Of a stretch of DNA of 51,804 nucleotides, positions 10,890-20,831 are shown piece by piece. Position 1 is the stretch's first letter; every line of letters starts with the position of its first letter. A model generated the notes under the pieces. That model did not search any database and was not told where the DNA came from. It worked only from the letters and a program-made list of their open reading frames with translations. Source of the DNA: an uncultured Micrococcales bacterium (GTDB lineage Bacteria > Actinomycetota > Actinomycetes > Actinomycetales > Microbacteriaceae); contig CAISOV010000066.1 in assembly GCA_903887175.1 (NCBI GenBank), positions 1 through 51,804 on the forward strand, written 5' to 3'. The position numbers were made by a program, and so were the translations under genes.

Positions 10890-11876
10890 GTGAGCAGAAT
10901 TCACACAGCTTTTCCAGAGTCACCAGGCAGCGCCTTTCAGGTGGCTAACCTTCAGATTCACTATTACGCATTGCTGATTTTGGCTGGAATCATTCTTGCT
11001 GTTTGGATCAGCGGCGCCCGCCTGCGTTCGCGCGGGGCAGAAGGTGCGCTAGCTCTTGACATCGCACTTTTTGCTGTTCCGTTTGGAATCATAGGAGGTC
11101 GCGCGTTTCACGTTGTGACTCACTGGAACGACTATTTCAGCGACGGCAAGAATCCGGTAACCGCACTCTTTGTTTGGGAGGGCGGCCTCGCAATTTTTGG
11201 CGCCCTAATCTTTGGCGCTGTGGGTGCCTTTATTGGCGCCCGAATCGCGGGCTTGCGCTTTACTTCTTATTTAGATGCTCTTGCTCCTGGCCTAATCTTG
11301 GCCCAAGCAGTAGGTCGCTGGGGCAACTATTTCAACTCAGAACTTTTTGGCGCGCCAACAACGGCGCCTTGGGGAGTTCCCATTGCGTCGAGCAACCCGG
11401 CTTTTCCGGTTGACTTGCCTGCTGGCACAACCGAGGCCCCAACTCTGTTCGAACCTACTTTCTTGTATGAATCACTTTGGTGCCTGATTGGCTTTGCGTT
11501 GCTACTTTGGGTTGACCGAGTAATGCAACCGCGCTGGGGCAAACTTTTCGGCCTCTATCTGATCTATTACTCAATCGGCCGCTACTTCATCGAGGGAATG
11601 CGCATCGACCCTAGCGACATCTATTTCGGTCTGCGCACAAACCAGTGGATGTCACTTATCGGCGTCGTGGGCGGAATCGTCTTGATCATCATGCAAAATC
11701 GTCGCCACCCGGGCATCGAGCTTTCACCGTATCGTGCAGGTTTTTCGGCACCAGTAAAAGAACCAGCCGAACAGCCATTTGAAGACCAAGACCTTGATTC
11801 GGAATATTCTGGCGAGTATGTTGCAGATGCCTCAGCTGATGCAGATGCGATAGAATCCATTAATCTAAAGAAATAG
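10890..11876 (+). CDS. lgt: Prolipoprotein diacylglyceryl transferase, GTG start
   Basis: HYYALLILAGIILAVWI, GGLAIFGALI, QAVGRWGNYFNSELFG, GRYFIEGMRID. Confidence 0.95.
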   Translation: MSRIHTAFPESPGSAFQVANLQIHYYALLILAGIILAVWISGARLRSRGAEGALALDIALFAVPFGIIGGRAFHVVTHWNDYFSDGKNPVTALFVWEGGLAIFGALIFGAVGAFIGARIAGLRFTSYLDALAPGLILAQAVGRWGNYFNSELFGAPTTAPWGVPIASSNPAFPVDLPAGTTEAPTLFEPTFLYESLWCLIGFALLLWVDRVMQPRWGKLFGLYLIYYSIGRYFIEGMRIDPSDIYFGLRTNQWMSLIGVVGGIVLIIMQNRRHPGIELSPYRAGFSAPVKEPAEQPFEDQDLDSEYSGEYVADASADADAIESINLKK

Positions 11877-11908
11877 TTTTTCTTCAGTTTCACGCAGTGT
11901 TTTAAGAC

Positions 11909-11925
11909 TTGGTGCATCGCACCAA
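11909..11925. repeat. Perfect inverted repeat upstream of gltB
   Basis: TTGGTGC-ATC-GCACCAA, 7-bp arms, 3-nt spacer, 50 nt before the preferred GTG start. Confidence 0.65.
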
Positions 11926-11975
11926 ACATGTATGGGCCAGCGTTGTCCCTCCTAGTTTTTCGATTGGAGTGCAAC

Positions 11976-14900
11976 GTGCCTGAAATGTCGCCGTTTGAGC
12001 GATTTAGCACCAGCCCTAAAAAGGTTGGGCTTTATGACCCTGCCAACGACAAAGATGCCTGTGGTCTCGCCATGGTTGCAACTTTGCGTGGCACAGCCGG
12101 TCACGACATTATCGACACAGCACTTCAGGCACTAACCAACCTTGAACACCGCGGAGCCGTCGGCTCTGACTTTGGCACTGGCGATGGTGCGGGCATTTTG
12201 ACCCAGCTTCCTGATGTCTTTCTGCGCGCTGTGGCAGGTTTTGAGTTGCCTGAGGCTGGCAAATATGCCGCCGGTCTGGTCTTTTTGCCTACCGACCATA
12301 GCGAACAGGTTAAAGCTGAGGCAGGGTTTGCGAACCTGGCTGCCGAAGAGGGTTTGGCAGTTTTAGGTTGGCGCCAAGTAGACACTAGGCCAGAGGTTTT
12401 GGGCGACTTGGCTCGGGCCGCAATGCCTACTATTCGGCAGGTTTTTGTTGCAGCTCTTGATGCCGACGTGGTTGAAATGGCGTTGGAGCGAGCACTGTTC
12501 CGCCTGCGCAAGCGCGCCGAGCGAACCTTAGGAATTTATCTTCCATCGCTTTCAAGCCGCACCATTGTCTATAAAGGCATGGTTACAACACTTCAGCTTG
12601 AGCCTTTCTATCCAGACCTGAGTGACGAGCGATTTGCATCAACTTTGGCTTTGGTGCACTCCCGATTCTCAACAAACACTTTTCCTTCGTGGCCGCTAGC
12701 GCATCCGTTCAGAATGATCGCGCACAATGGCGAGATCAACACCGTCAAAGGCAACCGCAACTGGATGCGCTCACGTGAGTCTCAGCTCAGCAGCGCAGCA
12801 CTCGGTGACATCACCCAGCTAACACCGATCATCACCCCGGGCGGCTCAGACAGCGCATCTTTCGATGAGGTTGTCGAACTTCTCTATATGGGCGGCCGCA
12901 GCTTGCCTCACGCAATGATGATGATGATTCCTGAGGCGTGGGAGAAACAGTCAGACATCGACACTGACCGCAAAAACTTTTATGAGTACCACTCGATGCT
13001 CATGGAGCCTTGGGACGGCCCCGCTGCCGTTGTGTTCACGGATGGCTCTCTGGTTGGCGCAACGCTTGACCGCAACGGTTTGCGCCCAGGTCGCTATGTA
13101 ATCACCGACGACGGCATGGTTATTCTTGCCTCAGAAATCGGTGTGGTCGACATTGACCCGAGCAAAGTTGTTCGCAAAGGTCGCTTGCAGCCCGGTCGCA
13201 TGTTCTTGGCCGACACTGTTAGCGGTCGTTTGATCGACGACGACGAAATCAAAGCAGAGATCTCAGCGCTTGAGCCTTGGGGCGAGTGGCTTGAGGCGAG
13301 TCGCATCAACCTTGCCGACCTGCCAGAGCGCGAACACATTGCGCACACCGCGTCTTCGGTAAACCGCCGCCAACGCACTTTTGGTTACACCGAAGAAGAA
13401 CTTCGTGTTCTGATTGCGCCAATCGCTCGAACCGGCGCTGAACCACTCGGCGCAATGGGTTCCGACACTCCAATCGCGGCGCTTTCTGACCGCCCAAGAC
13501 TCTTGTTTGATTACTTTGTTCAACAGTTCGCACAGGTAACCAACCCGCCGCTCGACTCGATTCGCGAAGAGGTCGTAACCTCACTAAGCACCGGCATCGG
13601 CCCTGAGCGCAACGTGCTGACGGCAACACCTGAACACGCGCAACAAGTGATTCTTGATTTTCCGGTTTTGAACAATGATGAAGTTGCCAAAATCAAGCAC
13701 ATTGACGAAAAACCTGGCGTTGGCCAAGCGTTTGTGGTTGAGGGTCTCTATCGCGTTGACGGTGGGGCAGAGGGCCTTGAGGCACGAATTCGTGAAATCG
13801 GTGCTGAAGTTGACGAAGCCATTGAAGCTGGCGCAACCTACCTAATTTTGAGTGACCGTGACAGCAACCGCGAGTTGGCGCCGATTCCTTCGCTGCTTTT
13901 AACCTCGGCTGTTCACCACCACCTGATTCGCAGCGGTTTGCGCACCAGGGTTGGTCTTGTGGTTGAAGCCGGCGACGTGCGTGAGGTTCACCACGTTGCT
14001 GCTTTGATCGGTTACGGCGCTGCAGCAATCAACCCATACCTAGCTCTCGAATCAGTTGAGCAGATGGTCAAAGACGGCACCATCGCAGGCCTGCCACTTG
14101 ACAAGGCGCATTACAACCTCATCAAAGGTCTTGGCAAAGGCGTGCTCAAGATCATGTCAAAGATGGGCATCTCAACAGTTGCTTCTTATTCGGGCGCCCA
14201 GTGCTTTGAAGCCATCGGACTAAGCCAAGACTTTGTTGACACCTATTTCAGCGGCACCACCAGCCAGCTTGGTGGAATCGGCCTCGATGTTATTCACGAA
14301 GAGATTGCTGAGCGTCACGCAAGTGCCTACCCGCTCGAGCAAGCCACAAACGTTCACGACCGCCTAGAGACCGGCGGCGAGTATCAGTGGCGTCGCGACG
14401 GTGTTCCTCACCTATTCAACCCTGAAACCGTGTTCAAGCTTCAGCACTCGACACGCAGCAAGAGCATGGAAATCTTTAGAGAGTACACCAGCCTGGTAGA
14501 CAACCAAGCTGAGCGCCTGATGACGCTGCGTGGTTTATTCACTTTGCGCGAGGGAGTAAGACCAGCAATCTCAATCGACGAAGTTGAACCGATTAGCGAG
14601 ATCGTGAAGCGTTTCTCGACTGGCGCTATGTCTTATGGTTCAATCTCACCCGAGGCTCATGAAACTTTAGCAATCGCTATGAACCGCATTGGCGCAAGGT
14701 CAAACACCGGCGAAGGTGGCGAAGACGTAGCGCGTTTGCTTGACCCAACTCGACGCAGCGCAATCAAGCAGGTAGCATCTGGTCGCTTTGGTGTAACCAG
14801 CATGTATCTAACGCACGCTGATGACATTCAAATCAAAATGGCCCAGGGTGCAAAGCCGGGTGAGGGTGGCCAGTTGCCACCAAACAAGGTTTACCCATGG

Positions 14901-16538
14901 ATCGCGCGCACCAGACACGCCACCGCTGGCGTGGGCCTGATTTCGCCGCCCCCACACCACGATATTTATTCAATCGAAGACTTGAAGCAGCTGATTTTTG
15001 ATGTCAAGCGTGCAAACCGCGCAGCCCGCGTTCACGTAAAACTCGTGAGCCAGGTTGGCATCGGCACAGTTGCTGCCGGTGTAGCCAAAGCTAAGGCAGA
15101 TGTACTCTTGGTTTCTGGCTTCGATGGCGGCACTGGCGCAAGCCCGCTCAACTCGCTGAAGCACGCTGGCACGCCTTGGGAACTTGGCCTAGCCGAAGCT
15201 CAGCAGACCTTGATGCTCAACGGTCTTCGCGACCGTGTGACCGTTCAAGTTGACGGTCAGATGAAGAGCGGCCGCGACGTAATCGTCGCTGCGCTGCTAG
15301 GCGCTGAAGAATTCGGTTTTGCAACCGCACCCTTGGTTGTCGAGGGCTGTGTGCTGATGCGCGTTTGCCACCTAGACACCTGCCCGGTTGGAGTTGCCAC
15401 CCAAAACCCAGTTTTGCGTTCGCGCTTCACCGGCCAAGCCGACCACGTTGTGAATTTCTTCGAGTTCTTGGCCCAAGAAGTTCGCGAATATCTGGCACTG
15501 CTCGGCTTCAAGAGCCTCGATGAGGCGGTTGGCCGCAGCGAGCTTCTAGACGTAAACCGCGCTATCGCTCACTGGAAAGCCGATGGGCTCGACTTGACAC
15601 CAATCTTGGCAGCACCAGCATTGCCTGCCGACTCACCTCGTCGACGCACCACTAGCCAAGATCACGAGCTAGAGAACCACTTTGACCACAAGCTAATTGA
15701 GCTGGCCGCAGCGTCTCTAAACGATGCAAAGTCGAGCAAGATTGACCTGCCGATCAGCAACACCGCTCAGGCCGTCGGAACCATGCTTGGCAACGAGCTG
15801 ACCAAGCGATACGGCGTTGAAGGGTTGCCCGACGGCACCATCGACATCACCCTGCACGGCGCAGCCGGACAATCATTTGGCGCGTTTGTTCCTAAGGGAA
15901 TCAAGCTGACCCTGATCGGTGATTCAAACGACTATGTCGGCAAGGGCCTGTCGGGTGGCGTTATCGTGGTGCGCCCCAACGAAAACAGCCTCTTTGCTGC
16001 CGAGCAAAACATCATTGCCGGAAACGTCATAGGCTATGGTGCCACCAGCGGAACAATTTTGCTAAACGGCATCGTGGGTGAACGCTTCTTGGTTCGTAAC
16101 TCTGGCGTCACTGCCGTTGTCGAAGGCGTGGGCGATCACGCACTCGAGTACATGACCGGCGGTGTAGCTGTGATTCTGGGTGCAACCGGTCGCAACCTTG
16201 GTGCCGGAATGTCAGGCGGTGTCGCATATGTTTATAAGCTGCGCGCTGACCGCGTGAACCACGAAGCGCTCACCGGCAAAGAGCTTCACCTCACCCCGCT
16301 TGAACCTGCCGACGCTACCAAGTTGCGCTCACTGCTTGAATTTCATGCAGCCGAGACCGGCTCTCAACTCGCGCAGAGCATCCTCAATGATTTTGATACC
16401 GAGCTTGAGCACTTTGTTCGAGTTTTGCCACGTGACTATGCAGCTGTCGTTGCGATTCGCGAAAAAGCAATAGCTGAAGGCGTCGACCCTGATGGCGATG
16501 TAGTTTGGCAGCAGATTTTGGAGGTAACTCGTGGCTGA
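11976..16538 (+). CDS. gltB: Glutamate synthase large subunit (preferred GTG start 11976; ORF track starts at 11928)
   Basis: [15 protein letters not shown] (probable catalytic Cys after a short propeptide), [57 protein letters not shown] ribosome-binding site upstream of the GTG. Confidence 0.95.
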   Translation: MPEMSPFERFSTSPKKVGLYDPANDKDACGLAMVATLRGTAGHDIIDTALQALTNLEHRGAVGSDFGTGDGAGILTQLPDVFLRAVAGFELPEAGKYAAGLVFLPTDHSEQVKAEAGFANLAAEEGLAVLGWRQVDTRPEVLGDLARAAMPTIRQVFVAALDADVVEMALERALFRLRKRAERTLGIYLPSLSSRTIVYKGMVTTLQLEPFYPDLSDERFASTLALVHSRFSTNTFPSWPLAHPFRMIAHNGEINTVKGNRNWMRSRESQLSSAALGDITQLTPIITPGGSDSASFDEVVELLYMGGRSLPHAMMMMIPEAWEKQSDIDTDRKNFYEYHSMLMEPWDGPAAVVFTDGSLVGATLDRNGLRPGRYVITDDGMVILASEIGVVDIDPSKVVRKGRLQPGRMFLADTVSGRLIDDDEIKAEISALEPWGEWLEASRINLADLPEREHIAHTASSVNRRQRTFGYTEEELRVLIAPIARTGAEPLGAMGSDTPIAALSDRPRLLFDYFVQQFAQVTNPPLDSIREEVVTSLSTGIGPERNVLTATPEHAQQVILDFPVLNNDEVAKIKHIDEKPGVGQAFVVEGLYRVDGGAEGLEARIREIGAEVDEAIEAGATYLILSDRDSNRELAPIPSLLLTSAVHHHLIRSGLRTRVGLVVEAGDVREVHHVAALIGYGAAAINPYLALESVEQMVKDGTIAGLPLDKAHYNLIKGLGKGVLKIMSKMGISTVASYSGAQCFEAIGLSQDFVDTYFSGTTSQLGGIGLDVIHEEIAERHASAYPLEQATNVHDRLETGGEYQWRRDGVPHLFNPETVFKLQHSTRSKSMEIFREYTSLVDNQAERLMTLRGLFTLREGVRPAISIDEVEPISEIVKRFSTGAMSYGSISPEAHETLAIAMNRIGARSNTGEGGEDVARLLDPTRRSAIKQVASGRFGVTSMYLTHADDIQIKMAQGAKPGEGGQLPPNKVYPWIARTRHATAGVGLISPPPHHDIYSIEDLKQLIFDVKRANRAARVHVKLVSQVGIGTVAAGVAKAKADVLLVSGFDGGTGASPLNSLKHAGTPWELGLAEAQQTLMLNGLRDRVTVQVDGQMKSGRDVIVAALLGAEEFGFATAPLVVEGCVLMRVCHLDTCPVGVATQNPVLRSRFTGQADHVVNFFEFLAQEVREYLALLGFKSLDEAVGRSELLDVNRAIAHWKADGLDLTPILAAPALPADSPRRRTTSQDHELENHFDHKLIELAAASLNDAKSSKIDLPISNTAQAVGTMLGNELTKRYGVEGLPDGTIDITLHGAAGQSFGAFVPKGIKLTLIGDSNDYVGKGLSGGVIVVRPNENSLFAAEQNIIAGNVIGYGATSGTILLNGIVGERFLVRNSGVTAVVEGVGDHALEYMTGGVAVILGATGRNLGAGMSGGVAYVYKLRADRVNHEALTGKELHLTPLEPADATKLRSLLEFHAAETGSQLAQSILNDFDTELEHFVRVLPRDYAAVVAIREKAIAEGVDPDGDVVWQQILEVTRG

Positions 16539-17985
16539 TCCAAGAGGTTTTCTAAAACTGACTGAACGCGAAACAGCTCTTCGTCGCCCAGTAGACGTTC
16601 GCATTCGCGACTACAAAGAGGTTTATGAGCCACGCGACGCAGCAACCGTCAAAAATCAAGCCGGTCGCTGCATGGATTGCGGCATTCCGTTTTGCCACCA
16701 GGGTTGCCCCCTCGGAAACCTGATTCCGGAATGGAATGACCAAGTTTGGCGTGGCGACCTGCCTGCCGCTATCGAGCGTTTGCACAAGACAAATAATTTT
16801 CCAGAGTTCACCGGCCGGGTATGCCCTGCACCGTGCGAAAGCTCATGTGTTCTAGGCATCAATCAGCCAGCTGTCACCATCAAAGAGGTTGAAGTCAGCA
16901 TTATCGACGAGGCTTTTGGTCGCGGCTTGGTGCAGCCTCACGCGCCTGAGCGCCTCACTGGCAAAACAGTCGCGGTTGTTGGCTCCGGGCCTGCCGGCCT
17001 TGCAGCGGCGCAACAACTCACCCGCGCTGGCCACACAGTAGCCGTTTATGAGCGCGATGAAAAAATCGGTGGTTTGCTGCGATACGGCATTCCAGACTTC
17101 AAGCTCGAAAAGCACCACATTGACCGTCGCTTGGCTCAGATGACCGCCGAGGGCACAAGATTTCGAGCCGGCATCAATATTGGCGTCGACATTAGCTGGC
17201 ACGATCTTCGAGCTCGTTACGATGCCGTTTTGATTGCCACTGGTGCAACCAAAGCACGTGACCTAGATGTTGCCGGTCGCGAACTATCTGGCGTGCACTT
17301 TGCCATGGATTTCTTAAACCAAGCTAACCGTTGGGTCGATGGGGCAGAAGTTGTTGACCAAATCACGGCTGAAGGCAAGAACGTCATTATTCTTGGCGGT
17401 GGTGACACCGGCGCAGACTGTCTTGGCACCTCAACTCGCCAAGGTGCACTTTCGGTTACCACTTTGGCCATCGGCAAGCAGCCCGCTTCAGAGCGCCAGC
17501 CAAATCAGCCTTGGCCTACTTTTCCGACACTTTTCGAAGTTTCTTCGGCTCACGAAGAGTTCGGCGAACGCAAATACTTGGCATCGACCGTTGAATTCGT
17601 TGGCGAAAACGGCAAACTAACGGGAATTAAGGTAGCTGAAACCGAATTCGTCGAAGGCAAACGCTTGCCGAAGGCTGGCACCGAAAAAGTTTTGCCTGCT
17701 GACCTCGTTCTTCTCGCACTCGGTTTTACCGGTGTTGAGGGCGACGAGCTTGCAGAACAGGCAGAAGTCGAAATCGACCGTCGCGGCAACGTGACAAGAA
17801 ACTCGACCTACAGCACGAACCAAGATGGATTCTTTGTCGCGGGCGATGCTGGTCGTGGTCAATCACTCATTGTTTGGGCAATCGCAGAGGGTCGTGCCGC
17901 TGCAGCCGCAATTGATGAGTACCTGGAAGGCAAAACTGAGCTTCCGTTCCCAGTAAAACCAACCGACCGACCACTCACGGTCTAA
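16531..17985 (+). CDS. gltD: Glutamate synthase small subunit, GTG start
   Basis: [66 protein letters not shown]. Confidence 0.96.
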   Translation: MADPRGFLKLTERETALRRPVDVRIRDYKEVYEPRDAATVKNQAGRCMDCGIPFCHQGCPLGNLIPEWNDQVWRGDLPAAIERLHKTNNFPEFTGRVCPAPCESSCVLGINQPAVTIKEVEVSIIDEAFGRGLVQPHAPERLTGKTVAVVGSGPAGLAAAQQLTRAGHTVAVYERDEKIGGLLRYGIPDFKLEKHHIDRRLAQMTAEGTRFRAGINIGVDISWHDLRARYDAVLIATGATKARDLDVAGRELSGVHFAMDFLNQANRWVDGAEVVDQITAEGKNVIILGGGDTGADCLGTSTRQGALSVTTLAIGKQPASERQPNQPWPTFPTLFEVSSAHEEFGERKYLASTVEFVGENGKLTGIKVAETEFVEGKRLPKAGTEKVLPADLVLLALGFTGVEGDELAEQAEVEIDRRGNVTRNSTYSTNQDGFFVAGDAGRGQSLIVWAIAEGRAAAAAIDEYLEGKTELPFPVKPTDRPLTV

Positions 17986-17992
17986 CACCAAA

Positions 17993-18022
17993 CCCTAATA
18001 GCCGGCTAGGGATCACGCCGGC
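17993..18022 (+). promoter_or_regulatory. Possible H-type pseudoknot in the pyk 5' leader
   Basis: CCCTA(17993-17997)/TAGGG(18007-18011) interleaved with GCCGGC(18001-18006)/GCCGGC(18017-18022); probable ribosome-binding site AGGA at 18031. Confidence 0.35.
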
Positions 18023-18038
18023 GAAAGAGCAGGAATAA

Positions 18039-19481
18039 ATGAGACGCGCAAAAATCGTTGCAACCCTCGGGCCAGCAACATCAACCTATGATCAGATTCG
18101 CGCAATCGTTGAGGCTGGCGTTGACGTCGCCCGCATGAACCTAAGTCACGGCAGCTACGACGTTCACGAGGGCATTTATCGCACCGTGCGCCAGGTAGCC
18201 GCTGACACCGGCAAGGCTGTTGGCATTTTCGTTGACCTTCAAGGTCCGAAAATTCGCCTCGGTCGTTTTGAAAACGGCCCAGTGATGCTCGAAAAGGGCG
18301 CAACTTTCAAGATCACCACAGACGAAATTCTCGGCAACGTCGACATCTGTGGCACAACTTTTAAGGGTCTTCCGGGCGACGTAAAGCCTGGCGACCTTTT
18401 GCTAATCGATGATGGCAAAGTTACCTTGAAGGCCACCGAAGTCAGCGACACCACAGTTACTACTGTGGTTGAGATTGCTGGCCCAGTTTCGAACAACAAG
18501 GGCATCAACTTGCCAGGTGTAGCAGTTAATGTGCCTGCGCTTTCAGAAAAAGATGAAGACGACCTTCGCTGGGCAATTCGCCTGGGCGTCGACATGATCG
18601 CTCTTTCTTTCGTGCGCAACGCAAGCGACATCGTGCGAGTTCACGAAATCATGAACGAAGAGGGCAAATTCTTGCCAACTATTGCCAAGGTAGAAAAGCC
18701 TCAGGCTGTTGAAGCTCTCGAAGAAATCATCGACGCATTCGATGGCATCATGGTTGCCCGCGGCGACCTTGGTGTTGAGTTGCCGTTCGAGCAGGTTCCG
18801 CTAGTTCAGAAGCGCGCGATCGAACTCAGCCGCCGCTGGGCCAAGCCGGTAATCGTTGCAACACAAATGCTTGAGTCGATGATTACAGCATCACGACCTA
18901 CTCGTGCCGAAGCTAGTGACGTAGCAAACGCTGTTCTCGATGGCGCCGACGCACTGATGCTTTCAGGTGAAACAAGCGTTGGTGAGTTCCCGGTTGAGAC
19001 CGTTGCAGCTATGGCACGAATCATCGAATCAACCGAAGAGAACGGCCTTGACCGCATTCCAGCGCTCGGCACCCGCCCACACACCCACTCTGGTGCCGTT
19101 TCACTGGCAGCTGTTGAGATTGCTGAACTGCTTGGCTCGAAGTATGTCTGTGTATTCACCGAATCAGGTGACTCACTGCGTCGAGTGGCACGCCTGCGCA
19201 GCAGTGTTCCAACATTGGCCTTCACCCCGAGCGAGACCACACGCAACCGTCTAGCTTTGGTTTGGGGAGCACAGACTTACCTAGTTTCGCCTGTGACTCA
19301 CACCGACGAAATGATGTTCCAGGTCGACGAGCTAGTTTTGGCTGAAGGCAAAGCACGCCAGGGCGAAGAAGTCGTAGTTGTAGCCGGCACACCTCCAGGC
19401 ATCGCAGGTTCGACCAACTCGCTTCGCGTGCACCGCGTGGGCGATGCCGTCAACGGCGCGGCTCCTGGTTACCAGCGCTAA
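18039..19481 (+). CDS. pyk: Pyruvate kinase
   Basis: RRAKIVATLGPATSTYDQI, VARMNLSHGSYDVH, VARGDLGVELPFEQVPLVQK, ATQMLESMITASRPTRAEASDVANAVLDGADALMLSGE. Confidence 0.97.
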   Translation: MRRAKIVATLGPATSTYDQIRAIVEAGVDVARMNLSHGSYDVHEGIYRTVRQVAADTGKAVGIFVDLQGPKIRLGRFENGPVMLEKGATFKITTDEILGNVDICGTTFKGLPGDVKPGDLLLIDDGKVTLKATEVSDTTVTTVVEIAGPVSNNKGINLPGVAVNVPALSEKDEDDLRWAIRLGVDMIALSFVRNASDIVRVHEIMNEEGKFLPTIAKVEKPQAVEALEEIIDAFDGIMVARGDLGVELPFEQVPLVQKRAIELSRRWAKPVIVATQMLESMITASRPTRAEASDVANAVLDGADALMLSGETSVGEFPVETVAAMARIIESTEENGLDRIPALGTRPHTHSGAVSLAAVEIAELLGSKYVCVFTESGDSLRRVARLRSSVPTLAFTPSETTRNRLALVWGAQTYLVSPVTHTDEMMFQVDELVLAEGKARQGEEVVVVAGTPPGIAGSTNSLRVHRVGDAVNGAAPGYQR

Positions 19482-19496
19482 ACCGCAACAAATTAG

Positions 19497-19528
19497 AAAA
19501 ACCTCAGGCCATTGACCTGAGGTTTTTT
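19497..19528. terminator. Bidirectional intrinsic terminator between pyk (+) and tRNA-Leu (-)
   Basis: AAAAACCTCAGG-CCATTGA-CCTGAGGTTTTTT: perfect arms with an A tract on one side and a T tract on the other. Confidence 0.9.
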
Positions 19529-19533
19529 CTTTT

Positions 19534-19617
19534 TGGTGCCCGAGGTGGGAGTCGAACCCACACGTCTCTCGACAAAGCATTTTGAGTGCTCCGCGTCTGC
19601 CATTTCGCCACTCGGGC
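19534..19617 (-). tRNA. tRNA-Leu, anticodon CAA, CCA end encoded
   Basis: Reverse complement GCCCGAGTGGCGAAATGGCAGACGCGGAGCACTCAAAATGCTTTGTCGAGAGACGTGTGGGTTCGACTCCCACCTCGGGCACCA; 7-bp acceptor, GGTTCGA T-loop, long variable arm, CTCAAAA anticodon loop. Confidence 0.93.
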
Positions 19618-19641
19618 ATGAGATAACCACATAACTTTATC

Positions 19642-19667
19642 CGATTGGCTGCTGGTTGCGCCAATCG
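19642..19667. repeat. Perfect inverted repeat between tRNA-Leu (-) and pdtaR (+)
   Basis: CGATTGGC-TGCTGGTTGC-GCCAATCG, 8-bp arms, 10-nt spacer. Confidence 0.7.
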
Positions 19668-19723
19668 TGAAAAATCTAGCTTTTTCAGCTTTCTTGCAAG
19701 CGTTTTCTAATAAAGTGGAGCGC

Positions 19724-20344
19724 ATGGCTATTGAAGCAACTGGGCGACGCGTTATCGTCGCCGAAGACGAATCATTGATTCGCATGGACATCGTCGAAAC
19801 TTTGAAAGAGAACGGTTTTGAAGTCGTTGCTGAAGCAGCCGATGGTGAGCAAGCAGTAGCATTGGCGACCCAACACAAGCCCAATTTGGTAGTGATGGAC
19901 ATCAAGATGCCTAACATGGACGGCATTACGGCAGCTGAGCAGATGATGGCGTTGCAGATTCCAGTTGTTTTGCTAACTGCTTTCAGTCAGAAAGAGCTGG
20001 TTGACCGGGCTAATGCCGCTGGAGCAATGGCTTATGTGGTTAAACCCTTTAGCCCAAGTGATTTGCTGCCAGCAATCGAGATTGCGCTCAGCCGCCACAC
20101 GCAGATTGTTGCTCTTGAAAGCGAAATTAGCGACCTGAACGAGCGTTTCGAAACTCGAAAACTGGTCGATCGCGCCAAGGGCTTGCTAAATGAAAAAATG
20201 AACCTGTCTGAACCAGAAGCTTTTCGCTGGATTCAAAAAGCGTCAATGGATCGCCGGCTAACAATGCAAGAAGTAGCCAAAACCATCATCGATCAACTCA
20301 GTGCCAAGCCAGATGCTGCGGCGGCAACGCCGGCATCCGACTAA
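19724..20344 (+). CDS. pdtaR: ANTAR-domain response regulator, PdtaR-like
   Basis: Receiver domain VIVAEDESLIRMDIVETL...VVMDIKMPNMDGI...VVLLTAFSQ...AYVVKPF, then ANTAR LVDRAKGLLNEKMNLSEPEAFRWIQKASMDRRLTMQEVAKTI; start ATG 19724 preferred. Confidence 0.9.
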   Translation: MAIEATGRRVIVAEDESLIRMDIVETLKENGFEVVAEAADGEQAVALATQHKPNLVVMDIKMPNMDGITAAEQMMALQIPVVLLTAFSQKELVDRANAAGAMAYVVKPFSPSDLLPAIEIALSRHTQIVALESEISDLNERFETRKLVDRAKGLLNEKMNLSEPEAFRWIQKASMDRRLTMQEVAKTIIDQLSAKPDAAAATPASD

Positions 20345-20359
20345 AAAATCTTGCTGGGC

Positions 20360-20788
20360 CTAGTTCGCATCACGTAATAGGTTTGTGATGCGCACTGTCG
20401 ACAATCGGCGCCCCTGCTCGTCGCTAATGGCAATTTCATGGGTTGTAAGCGTGCGACCCAAGCTAACCGCCGTGCAAACGCCTGTGACAGTGCCTTCAGT
20501 GGCAGAACGACTGTGCGACGCATTGATCTCGATACCCACCGCAAAGCGGCCCTCGCCGGCAGCGACGTTCGCCGCAAAACTTCCGAGGGTTTCAGCAAGC
20601 ACGACATAGGCCCCACCGTGCATCAAACCCAGTGGCTGAGTGTTACCTAAAACCGGCATTGTGGCAACGGCTCGTTCAGCACTCAATTCGATAAGTTCGA
20701 TGCCCATTTTGTCGGCCAAAGCACCCAGGCCTCTAAGAGCGAGCAGCCGTTTTGCTTCTTCGCTTGCGATAATTTTTGGCTGTGTCAT
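20360..20788 (-). CDS. Hotdog-fold thioesterase, PaaI/EntH-like
   Basis: TQPLGLMHGGAYVVLAETLGSFAANVAA; 142 aa. Confidence 0.82.
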   Translation of the reverse strand: MTQPKIIASEEAKRLLALRGLGALADKMGIELIELSAERAVATMPVLGNTQPLGLMHGGAYVVLAETLGSFAANVAAGEGRFAVGIEINASHSRSATEGTVTGVCTAVSLGRTLTTHEIAISDEQGRRLSTVRITNLLRDAN

Positions 20789-20831
20789 TTTGCCTCACAA
20801 GTTTGTCTAGTCAGCCAGTTAGGCTAGTTTC

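Noticed and set aside
13693-14028. Arg/Gln-rich minus-strand ORF opposite gltB (also 12125-12511 and 13306-13629)
   Set aside because: Low-complexity composition expected from the reverse complement of gltB codons; no domain.
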